The notes below the pieces were generated by a model. The model was given only the letters and a program-made list of their open reading frames with translations. It was not told the origin of the DNA and did no database searches. Below are positions 34,439 through 48,050 of a stretch of 64,000 nt of DNA, one piece after another (position 1 is the first letter of the stretch; each line of letters opens with the position of its first letter). The position numbers and the translations under genes were made by a program. Origin of the DNA: Taxawa tesnikishii (nom. ined.) (taxonomy: Eukaryota > Ascomycota > Dothideomycetes > Dothideales); contig JAPDRO010000014.1 in the NCBI GenBank assembly GCA_030247885.1, positions 62,001 through 126,000 on the forward strand, given 5' to 3'.

Positions 34439-35005
34439 GAGCGAATTCGCGCGGCAAGCGTTCTCTGAGACGCAAGAACATCGAAACTAGGCATATGCAC
34501 TATCAGCGCCTACATACGCACCGTGAGACGCAAGACGCGAGGCTAAAGCGGAAAGGAGCGGCACGACACGGGTGTCTTCTATACAGGGACGGTAGCTTTG
34601 GGGCGTAGAGGTGGGCGGATCTCAGAAGACCGGGCACAGATGAGGCAGGTGTCTCAAAACCAAGATTTGCGGTTGTAGGTGAGGCGCAAAGCCGGTCGCC
34701 GGGTTCCCTTTGTGACAGACGTCAAGCGCGCGGAGATATTTTGCAGGCAATCAGGAGGTGGACTGAATCAATTCGAAAATGGAACAGTCTTGTACGTGGC
34801 TGACGAACATCAAACGAGGCTCAGTCAGAGCTGAACGTTGAGCGCGAATACAATCTTGTAGGGTTCTGTGACGGCTGCATGCACGAAGCAGCTCCCCCCC
34901 CCTCTCTCTCTCCATTTTTTCCATTCTCCGTCATTCCGAAGTGACGTTTCGTCACCTTCCCCTTTGGTGTTCTTTGCTCCAACTCCCTTTCCTTGCGATA
35001 CTACA

Positions 35006-35511
35006 ATGGAGTCATGCAGCGTCGGCGCAGAAAAGGAGGGAATCAGATTACTCGTTGCTCTCACTGCCTCGACGGAGGAGATAGCAAGTGGCACTGAGCT
35101 CGTCAATTTTTTGCTCGAACTCTTACCGCCTGCTCTTCTCTCGAATTCGCCGCTCAACTCCTTCTTATTGCGCAAGCGTCTGCGTTTCTGGGAACCGGGA
35201 AGCTCGAGTCACAGTACTCCTTGCCTCTTCCTAAACTTCTTGCCGACGGTTCGAGTGAGTCTCTCGCGCTGAGGTTGAGGATGTTCGGAACAGTGGACGA
35301 AGTCGCTCGGAAGTTCGGTGTTGATATTGCTGAGCCGGTGAGTGGTCCAGCCGGGAACTGGGCGCTTTACATCTGACAATCCCAGACGAGAAAGAATGGT
35401 GATTCTACCGATTCACCTAATCTCATCTCTAGATACAGAATGCCGGTCGAACAACGAGGTCCAAAACCAAATCATCAACGGACTGCTCTCATGCTGCACT
35501 CGTCTGGCTAG
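35006..35511 (+). CDS. Uncharacterised protein, tentative
   Basis: I do not recognise this gene. From ATG 35006 (MESCSVGAEKEG) a frame runs to a GTGAGT donor at 35338. A possible acceptor at 35385 leads to a short second exon (TRKNGDSTDSPNLISRY...) with stop TAG at 35509-35511. One added T in the T6 run at 35107-35112 joins the N-terminus to a helix-rich, hydrophobic frame (SSLEFAAQLLLIAQASAFL, RMFGTVDEVARKFGVDIAEP), and the exon length is then a multiple of three. The gene may continue further right with more introns. No domain is assigned. Confidence 0.4.
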
Positions 35512-36483
35512 TCCTTTGGATTATGTTTCGGCAGACGGTTTCTCAACGTGTCAGAACCGCGCGTTGTCCTCGGGACATACTCTCGAGGCTGAGGATGCGG
35601 TGAGTACTGAAGAGGTCACTCGAATCTACAATCGTAAACAGACTGGATCCACTTTTCGAAATGGATAATCAAATAAGGTCCAGCGTGCCTCTTGCGGCAT
35701 CACCCGCCTTGGAAAACACATCTACGTCCCTCCCTTACCCTCAGTAAATCGGACTGATGCGGACTTCTCAGATAAGCAATGGAACTTGGGCAATAGATTG
35801 TGTCTCCTTTCAAAGCCCTTCTAGCAGCACAGGATGGACGAAACACGGTATTAGCCTCTCTGTTTTGGACCACATATGGTCAAGGTTTTCAGCACTCCGC
35901 CATATCCAAATTCAAGTGTCGGACACCCGCGAAGAGTCATTATGTTTCTAGCCGATTGATACTGCTCTGTTCTCATACCTGCACGAGTATCGACAAAGCC
36001 CTCGATGCAGTTGTATCCGCGGAGCTAAACGAACCGAACGCGGTAGAGATTGAGGTTTTTCCAAGGCGGAGCCGTCAACAGCGTACTTGCTCCCGTCACA
36101 TGACTCAGGAGGTTGAGGGAAGAGTCAGTATACAATCGTGGCTGGCTGTTGTTGCGGCCAGTCTTACAGATACGGTTCGCGTGCAGCAGGACGGTTGCAG
36201 ACCGGGGTTTCCGTGGCACGGCACTCACAAGGTCTACCGCACTATTTGAGACGAGCCGCCGATGCAAATACACGATCAGACTCTGGCGACACTACTGCGC
36301 ACCCACCTAGTTCGTTTGTCAGGAAACGACTAAAGAAAGAAAGGAAACCTGGCTGAGCTTCGGCAAGCCACGGAACAAAACGACGTATGTACTGCACGAC
36401 GTACGCGAGGGCAAGTCGAGCGGCTTCGAAAGGTTCAACTTAGAAACGACTCCGCATGACTACCAAACCTCATGACCGATAGT
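35512..36483. other. Region without a confident gene
   Basis: Open plus-strand stretches at 35757-36249 could be further exons of the uncharacterised gene at 35006, but I see no domain and no clear splice chain. Confidence 0.35.
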
Positions 36484-37206
36484 CTACCACGGCACCTCCT
36501 TTCCGGTGTATGTGTAAAACTTTCCGTTGTCGTCCTTCCCCAAGCCATGTATGCACTTCAGCATTCCACCGATGCTCTCTTCTGGCTCCAACACAGCACC
36601 TTCACCACCCATCCTCGTCTTGACCCAACCAGGATCCATGCAGATGACTATGGCGCCCGACAGCTTCTCCTTCAGATCACCGGCCTGGTGCACTGTCAAC
36701 ATGTTCAGCGCGGCCTTGCTGATGCTGTAGGTGCAGCATTTGCGCGGTGTGATGGAGAGGTTGACGGCCATGCTACCCAGTCCACTCGTCATGTTCATGA
36801 CGACGACATTGTCGCTCAGGATGCCCTTCTTGACGGCGAATTCGGTCGTCTTTGCCGGGCCGACCACGTTGATCTGGACCTCCCTGTTCAGATCGTCGGG
36901 GTTGATCGTCATACTGCGCTGCTCGGGCACGGAGTTGACACCGGCGTTGTTGAGCAGGTAGTCGATCTTCTTGCCGCCGAGCGTCTGCGCAACAGAGTCG
37001 ATGAAGGATTCGATGCTGGAGATGGAGCCGGTGTCGCATTCGAGGATGTGGATGTTGGAGTGCTTGTTCAGCGCCTTTAGGTCCGAGAGATCGGAGGACA
37101 TGGATCGCGTGGCGGCAAGGATGGTGTTGGAAGAGTCGGCGGAGAGCTGTCTCGTGAACTCGAGACCGAGGCCACGATTTGCGCCTGTGATTGCGTAGAT
37201 GGGCAT
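36484..37206 (-). CDS. Short-chain dehydrogenase/reductase
   Basis: Intronless, intact, 240 residues. The classical SDR order is present: cofactor loop TGANRGLG at about 7-14, NNAG around 90, and catalytic YSISK near 160 with an upstream serine in the MTSGLG segment. The overall pattern (C-terminal PGWVKTRMGG) resembles the C-factor/sniffer-like carbonyl reductase group that usually uses NADP(H). The substrate is unknown. The next gene upstream on the same strand is the formamidase far away, so there is no cluster context. Confidence 0.85.
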   Translation of the reverse strand: MPIYAITGANRGLGLEFTRQLSADSSNTILAATRSMSSDLSDLKALNKHSNIHILECDTGSISSIESFIDSVAQTLGGKKIDYLLNNAGVNSVPEQRSMTINPDDLNREVQINVVGPAKTTEFAVKKGILSDNVVVMNMTSGLGSMAVNLSITPRKCCTYSISKAALNMLTVHQAGDLKEKLSGAIVICMDPGWVKTRMGGEGAVLEPEESIGGMLKCIHGLGKDDNGKFYTYTGKEVPW

Positions 37207-38314
37207 CTTGATGGAGGAGGATGGGAGACGATGGAATGGAATGTTGTCGTGGTCTGATTGTGGGCCGGGGGAAGGAGGGAGAGAATATGGAAGTCTGAAG
37301 TCTGGAGGGGAAAACCTACTGGCATGCCATCACACTTATACACAGATTACCTGCCCAATGCGAACTAGACGTGTTTATAACCAGTCATTCTCCCCACTAC
37401 ATGGACTTTTCTTACTTATCCCCGGCGGGGTGTTGGAGCGGGTGGAGCGGAAAAAGATGGGTTGGAGAAGATGCTCCGGCTAAACCGCTCTCAACCGGAA
37501 CTTCGGCCCTCTTTTCCCTTTTCCAGCCTCGGCACTGACACGCATATCACGTCTCTTTAGCATGCAAATGGGCAACGTAACATACCGTCCGTCTTCAATG
37601 TCATGGAGGGTCATCTGCTGTATCTCCGCTAAGTTTAAAGGTGGGACATATCCGGTTTTGGAATCCTCTGCGTGGCATCAATCGTTCGTAGAGTATGTTT
37701 GTGGGCGGATGATCTTCTGTAAGATTGTATGCCGCACGCTGGAAGCTTGGAGGTAAGCATCCATTTGTTATATGTGCCTTTCTGACCTCCAACGAGGCAC
37801 TGAACATACAGTTGCGACCCATACATGGTGTGCACAGAGGCCTCTTAAGATTTGTCAGTGCAAAGATCTTTTCTTTTGCTGCCGTACTGTTTGTGATAAA
37901 CAAAGTCCTTTTGCTCACGTCGGTTGTTGTGGGCAAGTCCATCTCCGCATCAATTAAAACACCAAACAGTGAGCGGTGTGTATGTATAGTACCACTGAGC
38001 ACTGGCGGCAGCAGAACACTACCAGAATGGTTCTGGGTGGACGTTTGTTGGTGGCGACCCGGTTTGCGAACTGGTGTTCCACCACTTCATCCCGCCGCCA
38101 CCGATGGATAGTGTGTACAAGATCATACAAATATATACACTCTGTTACGCCTCTCCAGTATGCAATCGTACGCATCCCCCTACCCGAAAAAGACGCCCAT
38201 CATGCAATTGGAGTTCACACATCCTCCCGCTCGTTCGACGCATCCTCGCCTCCCTTGTCCGCTCACAGGCTCGTGCTCTGAGGGAGACACCTCTGTCTCC
38301 GCTTTCTCCTTGTT
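37207..38314. other. Intergenic, 1.1 kb
   Basis: SDR promoter and 3' flank of the PPR gene. A 133-codon minus-strand frame (37601-38002) has no recognisable features and was not called. Confidence 0.4.
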
Positions 38315-41300
38315 CTAAAATCTCGCCTTAGCCCTCGCTTTCCGAGCCTCTGCCCTATATTCCCGTGTGCTCCTCCACACTTTCCGCTCTGCTACAGTGC
38401 CGGGCAGCTTGTATCTAAACTTCAGTAACCTATTCCCGTCCTTGAGTCCACGTCTCAAATGTGCTCTCCATCGCGAATACCCCTGCGTACTCGGCCTGAT
38501 CGCTCTGCTACGATCTCCTCTATTTGGGTCAGCCGTGGTCTCGTCATCAGCACCCGCCTTGCTCTGCTCATGAGCGGTAACATTCGCCCTGTTAGGTCGG
38601 TAGAAGCCACGTTTGGTATCGTCGTCAAAACGATCGTCAACGAGCGCCGCCCCAAACTCTGCATTTTCGTATTCGCGTCGGGTGTTGATGTCTATAGGTT
38701 CGAGTTTGTCTAGCTGCTCGCACATGATGATGTGATTGACCAGTTTGTTCCCAAAATAGGTGGCTTCTTTGATCTGTCTCTTCTGTTGCTCCCGACACAT
38801 GGCGCGCCAGACATACAAGTCGCGTGCTAACCGTACACGGTTGCGACGTCGACGGTGCCTTTCGTCCTTCATTATGGCCCCGCGGGCGTCGGCAAGCTCG
38901 GCCAAGAAGCGGCGATCGATGCGTAAATTTTTCTCCAAGACAGTGCGGATGGTCCAGGCAATGCCTTCTTCGTAGGCGAGGGCGGTGTAGGCTTTGAGGA
39001 AGACAGTCATGGCTACGATATCAAGGGGTTTCTCGGCGGCCCATTGTGAGTTGTGGATAAATTGAAGCAAAGTGATGGCATCTCTTGGCCGGCCATGGCT
39101 CGCGAGAACGTTAGCGACGTTAACACCAACCTGGTGCGTCACCGGAACCTGATGCTTGTCCATTTCTCTGTAGAAGGCTTCGACGACGCGTTGCAGACTA
39201 TGGAGATCGCGCTTCTCGTAACGCGTCAAATCTCGCAAGCTCTGGAGAAGCACAGGTGACAATGCGGACGTCACGTCCATACCGGCTTCTGCAGCGTCTG
39301 CAAGCAACTTTCTAGCTTCTGCAGTGTCCCCAGATTGAGCTTGAATGCTGGCTTCGACCGCTAATTGAAGGGAGAAATTTGACTGAGGCAGGCCACTGAC
39401 GGACAGTTTCTTCTTGTATAGATCAACGACTTTTGACGGGTTTTTGAGCGACAGATCAACAAGCGACTTCATTTCTACTTCCCGCCTTTGTGTTGGTAAG
39501 TGATCGTCTGCGGACGCTTCATGCGGCATGTTCATAACTAGAGACGAAATATCGTCCATGGAGGGTGGGGCGAGAGATTTGCAGTGAGCCGCTGAGGCCA
39601 GCGGCAATTGTGTGTTTGTCGTGTTCAAGACGGGACTAGGCACTTCTTCTAGGGGACCTTGAAGCATCCCCAATCGAGCCTTGGCGAATTCGGCGCTCCT
39701 TTTCGCATTTGGACCACTGTAGTTGCGCAAATCATAAGCGGCTGCCTCGCGCAAAACATCGGCCAGCTCCTCTGACATCATCGTTTTCAATTTTTTTGTT
39801 AGTTTTCGAGTGATCGACATGAGAAGGACATGGGATGGTCGATATTCCCTATAGTAACGCCTGATCATCCTGGCTGCTGTCTTCGAGTTGACACGCAGCT
39901 CAGCGCCACAGGTCTTCACGTAGCGTATCCATTTAGGGATCAAACGGAGCTTCTGTGCCCGTACGAAGGCTTCCAGCATGAGGTCTAAAGTCATTTGGGT
40001 CGGAGTGACACCATGTTCATCGATAGCGGTTGATGTAAAGGTCCAGATGTCCTCTGCTGTCCTGTGCTGCCGGATATACTCGCGCAAGAGTGGATCGAAT
40101 ATGGAAGCTTGTTCGGTACTCGGGACAGTCGCAGCTTTCACCTGTGCCATATTGTTCAGAAGAGCATTGACATGGTTCCAATCCCTTTTCTTCGCAGCAG
40201 CAAGCATGAGATGACCAAAAGTTGCTGCATTCGGTGTTAGGCCTTGATCCTGTAACTGGAGAAGATATGACTGCGCTTCGTTCAAACGACCAGCATATAC
40301 ACAAACCAGTATCATGGCGTTGTAAAAGTCAATGCCTAATCGAGTCCCGCCGATAGCATTCTGGACCCTGACGAATGCAGTCTTGACTCCCTCGAAATTT
40401 CTCGTGTCCTTCCACCGGCGCAAAATCAATTCAGCGCAAGCTGGCCGACACTGGGCGAGCACAGCGTCCTGATCGTGGGGAAGAACATATCGGTTGAATG
40501 CTAATGCGAATTCCTTTGGGTGTCTAGCCGCAAGAGCTTTGAATATCGCCACGACTGCACTCTGCGGGACGGTGAAATTGCCTCGCCGAGCCTTTGCAAT
40601 GACTTCTCGAATGCGCTTCCAGTTGAGTAGTGTAAGAAACCCGATGTCGTTGCTGCAGTCTTCGTACAGCGCGAAAAGCCGATCAAATTGAGCCTGGGAT
40701 GTTTCTTGATGCTTGTACAACCAATCCAAAATGCTCTTGCTATGATGCACCAATTTCTCATCAATACAGATGCTGAACATGGATCGTGCGAATTGATGCA
40801 GCTCTTTGGGACTGTCTGGCAACAAACATTGCACAAAGATATCCGCTGCCGTGAAAATCTCAGACTCGCGGAGTAGCTGATTGCATGTGTCTTCAAGATT
40901 CTTGTATGCTGCAACATGGCCTTCAGCTTCCAGGACTGCTTGGAAAAACGCAGGGACGTCACCAGTGCCGCGATTGGAGATGCTTCCTTCACGAGCCGGA
41001 TTCACTGCCAGCGAGTTGATGAACACTTGGACTTTGCATTGTGTCACCGCTGTCGGATCAAGCGAGTTGAGGTGCTGAATGCGGAGAAAAAGTCGGCAAG
41101 GAATCGCAGCCACTCCTTGAAGTTGTCCTCTGAACGCCTGAGGATTACGAGTGATCGCTTTGCGAGGATGCGCAAATGGCCTTCTGTTAAGCAACCCTTA
41201 TCCAGGAGCCACGAGCAAAGATTCTGGACTTCATTGAGAAGACCATCCTGTGCGGCTTGGTCAAGTAGCTTCGACACGATGAGGGCAGATAGGATTCTTA

Positions 41301-42210
41301 GCTGCGGATAGGAGCGCAAACCCAGGAACAACCCGACAGTAGCTTGGACGCGTCGCTCTCTCTGTTGGGAAGAACCTCTGTTCTCTAACAGCATGTTGGG
41401 GGAGTATCCATGCTCCGTACAGAACATGCGTATCGATTCATCACTGAGTTCGCTACTCGGCCCAAGAACATACCTCTTTACAGTGTCGGATAGCACTTCA
41501 CCTGTGTGCTTCTGGACAGCGGAGTACAAAAACAAACGCCTATAGGCTCCTTCAGCGTCTTCGCGTTTGATGTCCAGTTGGATTGCTTGCAGGAGGTCTT
41601 CCAGTCCTTTGGTGGGTGCCCGGTCTGAACTGTGTTCTCCGTACGGTGTAGCCATAGGTGCGTCTTCTTGAGATGGGCTTTGCTGCTCCGTGACCCCTAA
41701 TGCACGCCTCTTTCCGTTGCTGGTGAGCCCTTGACGGGAAATCCTTTCTTCCAGAGCGCTCAGTCTTCGATAGCCCTTTTCCACCTCAGAGGGCAACACG
41801 CCACTCCTCCAAGATTCGTGTTTCGGTTCCGGATTTCTCTGTCCTTTCGCCCGCCTCTTCATCCCATACCCATGCTTCTGTTCTTTTGGACCCGCCGCTT
41901 CCCTCAGAAAATTCCCTTCCTTTGTGACGTCCCGCACGTCCCAATGCCCTGGCGCGTCCCAGTTATCACAGCCACTCTCGTTTTCTACAACGGCGGCAGC
42001 AGCATCGACACCTCCGCTGTGCGCATACCGGGGATGTTGTTTGATCTTCCTGGCATTCTCTGCTACCTTTCCCACAAGGTGGATCTGCCTTCTTCGCTCT
42101 TCAGCGACCAAGGCTGCCGCGCCGCAGGCGGTACCGGAGGAGATGTAGGCGAGCTGTCGGAGCACGCGGAGGGCTGCCGCGGAGGGAACGGGGCGACGAG
42201 GTGGATGCAT
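38315..42210 (-). CDS. Large PPR-type (pentatricopeptide) mitochondrial protein
   Basis: Two overlapping frames join into 1298 codons if one A/T is added to the run at 41087-41091; the length is then exactly divisible by three. The middle shows helical-repeat signatures such as DFYNAMILVCVYAGRLNEAQSYLLQLQDQGLTPN with the 35-residue spacing of PPR motifs (about residues 620-720), and another weaker set near MNMPHE...LVDLYKKK. The C-terminus is very basic. Fungal proteins of this build act in mitochondrial RNA processing or translation; the exact RNA is unknown. An N-terminal Arg-rich, Ala-rich segment fits a targeting sequence. No introns seen. Confidence 0.7.
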
Positions 42211-42723
42211 GACAGATCGAAAGCCATGATTAAGGAGTCTCTAAGACTGCGTGCGAGAGTGGAAGGTATGCATACAGAGTAGATCAGTGGGGTGCAAAGG
42301 TGCTGAGGTACGTGTACTGCGAGTACCAAAATCTTTGGAGGATTGGAGGATTGGGAAGGGTACCAAGTCTTGGCAGACGGGAATGGTCTGACACTCCCTC
42401 CTAGTGCGTTTCTGCAGCGAGAGGCGGGAACACACTCAGGATATCGTTGGCGATGGTATGAACAACAGATTCAAATGTTATGCAATGAAAGACAGGCAGC
42501 TGTTGCTACATGATGTGCGCGACTTGAAGCAACGATTTCCCTGTAGCACCAAGCGGCAGTTGCCAGTTTGCTAGCCAGCAAGCCACCCCAATGCCCGCCG
42601 CCTGATGCAGAACTCCATCGCTAGCATATTCCACATTGCTCCGTCGGACCCTGCGTCATGCTAATGCGGTTCCCGTTGACGCCCTTCATGCTGTCATGAA
42701 CACCATCGTGTGCCCTCGCATCG
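42211..42723. other. Intergenic, 0.5 kb
   Basis: Upstream of the PPR gene and 3' flank of the regulator gene. Nothing else seen. Confidence 0.5.
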
Positions 42724-45408
42724 TTATCCGTTCGTTACACGTGCCTGTGCCACGTAGAGCGGCTCTACAATCCTCCAACCCCACTCAGCAATGCCATCAA
42801 CTTGCCGCATGTCTTTCAGCCAGTCGAGCAACAAGGACGCCGTCTTCTCCATGTCGTCTCTGTTGACCCTTTCATCACATACAGTCCTCAGACCCTCGTT
42901 TTCCGTGGACATACGCAAAAGGAGGAGTATACCGAGGAAGTTTTGCGTCCATGTGAAAAGATGCGGCACCAGTCTCTTTTTGTTCTTCGCCGGCGCCATC
43001 GCCACCGGCCATAGGCAGGCAGACTGAATAGCCAATGCGCAACAATTTGCATCATCTGTACTCATCAGCTCTGGGAAGTGCAGCGCTTTGTAGACAAAAG
43101 GTCGGTATATCATGAAGCGCGCGTAATAGAACCGCGTGCGAAGCTGAGCCGTAATAATATCGAGATTGAAGCGGTGGTTAATCGGCACAGGGCCCTGATC
43201 GATGGCGAAGAGGGTGTCTGCAGGTCGCCGCATACCCGGATTCGTGTTTGGAAAATCGAACTTGTCACTGTCTGACCACTGCAGCGGTCGTGGGAGGAGG
43301 GAACGCCAAGACTCAAGTTGCCGAGCCAGTTCCTTGATGATGTGGATAGGTGGACCGCCATAATCTTCCGCTGATTCTGCGGATGCGCTAGATGCTGTAG
43401 CGAAGCGTGAGGACCTGCGTAGGCCAGCAGACGGCGGGTACTTACTGTCATGGATAGAGCTATGTATTCGAGTTATCAGTCGTCGCAGAGCTATCATAGC
43501 AAGAAAGTGATACTGGAAGTGAGATCTCTCATCACCCCATCCGCTGGTGAAGGCATCCTGAGCTTCGTGAAAATAGGGCAGAGGAACCTGGTCCTCCAAA
43601 GTATGAATGCCAGTCTGGGGTAAATCCAGTTCAAGATGATACAGACTGCAGGTGTGTCAGTAACGGGGTCGATGAGTAACAGTGTTGTGCCAGTTTGTGA
43701 GTTGGGCGCACACGAAGCAGCAAAGCCAGAAGACTGTTGTTGTACACACAGCAGCAGATCGATGATGGGCCTCGGAGAAGAGCCCGCATCCGGTTTGCAG
43801 CGCCACATCTTGGGCTTCGAATGACGGGGACTTGCGTCATCTGCGTGATTGCACAGAAGACATAAAGAGAAAGGCGCCGGTAGACAAAATGCAGGGCCAG
43901 TCCGACTTACTCTTCACTCAGTATGCACATCCAGTACGCTCGTTTGATCAAGTCTGCCTTAGGGGTAGACCAGTCAATCTTTTCACTAGCGGCACGATCA
44001 GCATATCAATAGCAGCTGTGCTCACAATCAAGGCCAACACACCATCTTATCAAGACTTGAATCGCCATTGACGCCGCCACAGTGGCTCGCCAAAAATCCT
44101 GCGCGATCGGTCAGTGGCGAGCCGCCCAAGACGACGTAGCAGGATGTATGCTTTCAGTCAGACATACCATATGGCGTGCGCAGGATTCATAGTATGTCCT
44201 GTTAGGGATTAGTCGATGGGCCTACGCCACAGCTGCCATATCTTCACTTACGCCGAGAGGAGAAGAATCTGAACGTTTTCAAGAGATATCTGATGCTGAA
44301 TAAACCCTACCCTCTTCCTAGCCTCATTGAACAGGTCTAGGCCCGGAGGCTTATCGGCCGAGCCTCCTCTGAGACCGCTGGGCACGCCGTTCGAGGATGC
44401 TATCGGAGGGCTATACACGCCATCAATAGCAACTTGGCCCAGCGCGAACACGAGCAGAGCCAAAGTTGTTCCAGCATCTTCACCGTATCCATTGCGCATG
44501 ACCGAACCGACCACGTCGTTCATAAAACTTTCGCGATTCAAAATCGGATAAAGGACGTTAAAAGTGCTGAAGTAGGCGTCGGTCATACGCTGGATATTGT
44601 CGAGAGTCAGGCTGGGAAACCCTTTCCTGGACTCTCCCGGCCGTGAAGACGGGATGACGAAACTCCTCAAATCCTGGTCGGCCGGCAAAGGATCAGGGTG
44701 TTTTTCTATCTCATGATGTATAAACCACGTTGTTCCATCTTGCAGGACATATTGCAGGTCGTCCGCCGCTGAAATCCCCGAGTTGAGTATATGCAGATAT
44801 ATAGCCGGCCAAAGGAGCACCTTATGCGCGACTGTCAAATGCTGGTACGATCTTTGCAGCTCTCTGGGGAAGGCGTCCCCACGTGTGTCCGCCAGGACAT
44901 CGACATGAGGTGATACGAGGGTTGAACCGAAGTTGTATGAGTGTCGGTCGCCTTGGTTGCCCCGTTCGCGGCCGCTTGAGGGTGTAGTGAGGGAAGAACC
45001 GCCTTGGACAGACAGATTATCGAATTTTGTCTCGAGTCTTTGGAGAGTTTCGAGGATGTGCACCATGGTCTTGTCCTTCCTGGGAGATCGTCAACAGACT
45101 GACGTCAGATCCTGCAGTATGATACAGGCGCATACTTTGTTGGTTGAGGCTCGCGATATTGGCAGTCGACATTCAGTCGTCTGCATAGACCGCACTTGGG
45201 GCGTTGCTCGTCGCATTTTGACTTTCTGTGGAGACGCAGTTAGCGTGTGCGAATGAGGCACCTTCTCTTGAACGTCCGTCTGGTGTATATGGCGTGCGTG
45301 GGTGGACGATATTTACCTGTTGCGGCAGGTTTGGCATGCTTGTGCAGCGATTGCAGCGCGCTCACGACGCTGCGAACTGTCGGGACTGTCTAGCTGGTAC
45401 GTCGACAT
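42724..45408 (-). CDS. Zn2Cys6 fungal transcription factor
   Basis: Seven exons (45408-45317, 45225-45136, 45079-44252, 44198-44168, 44098-44043, 43985-43911, 43645-42724) with GT-AG introns encode 697 residues; all phases agree. The binuclear zinc cluster is split by intron 1: ACQTCRNR, then KSKCDEQRPKCGLCRRLNVDC, six cysteines in the standard spacing near residues 24-51. A short coiled linker (ILETLQRLETKFDNL) follows, then the fungal-specific regulatory domain (IDWSTPKADLIKRAYWMCILSE, LYHLELDLPQTG). It is a nuclear DNA-binding regulator with unknown targets; the neighbours are housekeeping, so no pathway is suggested. The intron at 43646-43910 is unusually long (265 bp). Confidence 0.85.
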
Positions 45409-48050
45409 ATTGGCCGTGGGGCCCGTGTTCCCGATGCTTCCCATAAAAAGTCAGACGAGGAAACTTTTGCGACTGTTTGTGAGGAAGCGCTTTGCCGTCA
45501 GCATGTGCTCGAGGAAGAACAGGAGGAAGGGCAGTGGACAGATTGAGACGCAGAGAGCTGTGCCCGTCCGAGTAAATGCCCAAGAGTAACACGTACCTGG
45601 GGCGCGAGCGCGTGGGAGAAGTTTGAGGGAGAGATCGGTGATGGTACGGGCTAAGTTTGTGGCATAACGTGTCGTGCGAACTGAAAGAGGTGAAGGTCTG
45701 CCTTTAATCGAGATGCGATGCCGATGGGGGCGCAGGGGCTGCTGCAGAGTCTGATCGCATCAGATTCCTCGATCTCTGGTAAAGCTGGAGCTGTACAGAC
45801 TGAACCGCTCGTGCAAGTGGCCGTGAGCAGAGCCTCGAATGCCCGTGGCATGGCATACAGGCAAACAGGAGGTCGATAAATAGAGAGGAACGCCCGCTTT
45901 GCAGTTCTGGACTTCTGCCTCTCAGCCGTGCAGACGAGACGGAGACGGCAGGGCCCCCGACGAGCCCACCGAGAAGCGCGCCAATCAGAGCTACTCGAAC
46001 ACAGCCGACGAAAAGGATCGGAGATCAAAAAGTGGGGTGTGATGGCCAGGATGCTTCGCTTGCGTGTTGCCGGTGGCCCTGCGTGGGCTGTGTGGCGCCT
46101 GGAAACGTTCCCCTCGCCGGAGCCTTTTTCCGTCGCTGCCCACTGGTCTCCGTTCTTAACAGCACGGCAGCAAAGTTCAGGAGCTACCACCAAGGACGAT
46201 CAATGCGTCAAGTGGCGCTCTGGATGGCTAACTGGGTAGTGGCTGGGTGAGAGGGAACACCACGTAGGACATTACGGATGCGACCCTCTCTGAACCTCAC
46301 CCACTGCACCCTGAACACTGCACCACCAGCTTCATCGACTCGAGCCAGATCTGCGGGGCGGCGGAGGGTCTGGGCGATCGCGAAAGCAAAGAGCAGGAGA
46401 CTTGTTTCGGCGGGCAATTGCAACAACTATATAGCCGACGTTGATCCCGCACCACGTCAGGTGCATATGCCTACATATATCCGTTCAGCTACCCATTCTT
46501 GTGACTTCTCGACTCTCTCCCTCGCTGCGGATACGTCTTGGTCGAGCTTCATCCGCCCGCCTTATCGCATCTCACCACCTCACAATCGACCATTGAGGCG
46601 CTGATGTGGTCTCTTACCCGTTTCTCTTCCTGAACATCGACAACTCCAGCTGGCAGCTGCCGGATGGTACGGGCTTGTGGTGGACTCGTTCCGCGCAACA
46701 GGGAAGAAGAAAGTCTGGCCGCGGCCATACCCCGCACGTAATCTTGATGCAGCGGAACATGGAACGGGAATGCCAAACGTGCTCTTCACAGGTTTCGAAA
46801 CCCATCCATCGTGTTACATGGTTTCCGATTTCGATGAAATCAACTTGCACCGCAGCCAAGGCTCCTATACCAGGCACATTTTGAGCAGCTTGTCCAGAAA
46901 CACAACGGATAACTGCGCGTGCCTATCGCAAGCATCGCAAGGATCACAACTCTCCAACGGCTGTGGGAGCCGAGACCCTCACGTTGGAATGAGGGAAACA
47001 TGATCCCGCTCCACCCCAATGATTGGTCCTGCTTTTATATCTGGACTTGGCTAAGATCCAGCGCCTTATCCTCACCCTGGAAGCGATGGTATAAGCTCAT
47101 CACAGTGACACGATGCTGGCAGTGAGTTCCGGACTCTCGAGAAGAGAGGGAGCAGATGCACCAGCCCCTAACTAGACGCTTAACCTGGCGAGGTGTCCAG
47201 CTAGAGGTAGCGTCTCATCAACAAGCGCTAGTTTCTTCCAGGTGCTGTGAAGGTGGATGCTTGCATGTCTAGATATATTGAACTTGTGGCTACAAAATTA
47301 GGAGAGCATTTCCTTACGGACGGGCCCTTTACACTATGTCCCCAACGCTATAAAACCGTTCCATGCCCCTCCCAAGGCAGACATCCAGTTAGAAAGAAGG
47401 ATAAAATATACATGTCGTGGCTGTTACATTTACAACTACCAGCATAGGACAGTATATGGCGAACGGTCCGCCTGTTCTAAACCCACCTCAGTCCACGTAA
47501 CAGCCTTGCGCGAAGAGCTTCCACCGTCTTTCCCGATGCAGTCAGCCGATAAGGCTTCGGCAAAGCAAGCATTCGAAACCCCACAATCCCGATCGATGAT
47601 TGAGCTGCGAGTGCAACACTGCACGCTTTCTCGTCTTTGGATAGCACATTGCGGCTCTCACACTGCTGCTACTCGGAGCTTATCTCGCACTTCCTTCGTA
47701 TACTTGCATTTTATCGCTTAATTTTGCGGGAAACACTCATCCATCAGAGCCGCCTATAGAATCCCAAAGAGCTCCGATTTCAGGCACGATCGCAGTGGAC
47801 ACAACATAGAGCTTACAGTACTGTACATCTCGAGCTCCACCACATGTTGCTTCTCGCGGAGAAATAACACTGCGGTTGCACTGGTGACCACTGCTCATCC
47901 CATCTAAAAACTAAGGGACATTGATCGAAATGGGAGTGCCTGCCACGAAAAACCCGAGGTCGTAACGCCCTTTATTGCTATAACAAGACAGGCAAGGCCC
48001 GTTTTTCGCGGTTGTTCCCTCAATTCCGGCCGTTTCCCAAGCCAGTAACA
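45409..48050. other. Gene-poor stretch, 2.6 kb
   Basis: The promoter side of the Zn2Cys6 gene and of the divergent gene at 48051. Several short frames exist (for example 45651-46193 minus and 46677-47003 plus) but none has domain-like sequence or splice structure. No tRNA or repeat recognised. Confidence 0.4.

Noticed and set aside
37601-38002. 133-codon minus-strand frame between the SDR and PPR genes
   Set aside because: No family resemblance, atypical composition and no supporting signals.
41044-41194. Two separate genes overlapping within the PPR locus
   Set aside because: The upstream frame continues seamlessly into the downstream one when one base is added to the A/T run, and the combined length is then a multiple of three.
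45651-46193. 180-codon minus-strand frame upstream of the Zn2Cys6 gene
   Set aside because: Arg/Ser/Cys-rich low-complexity translation typical of a chance frame; no splice or domain evidence.
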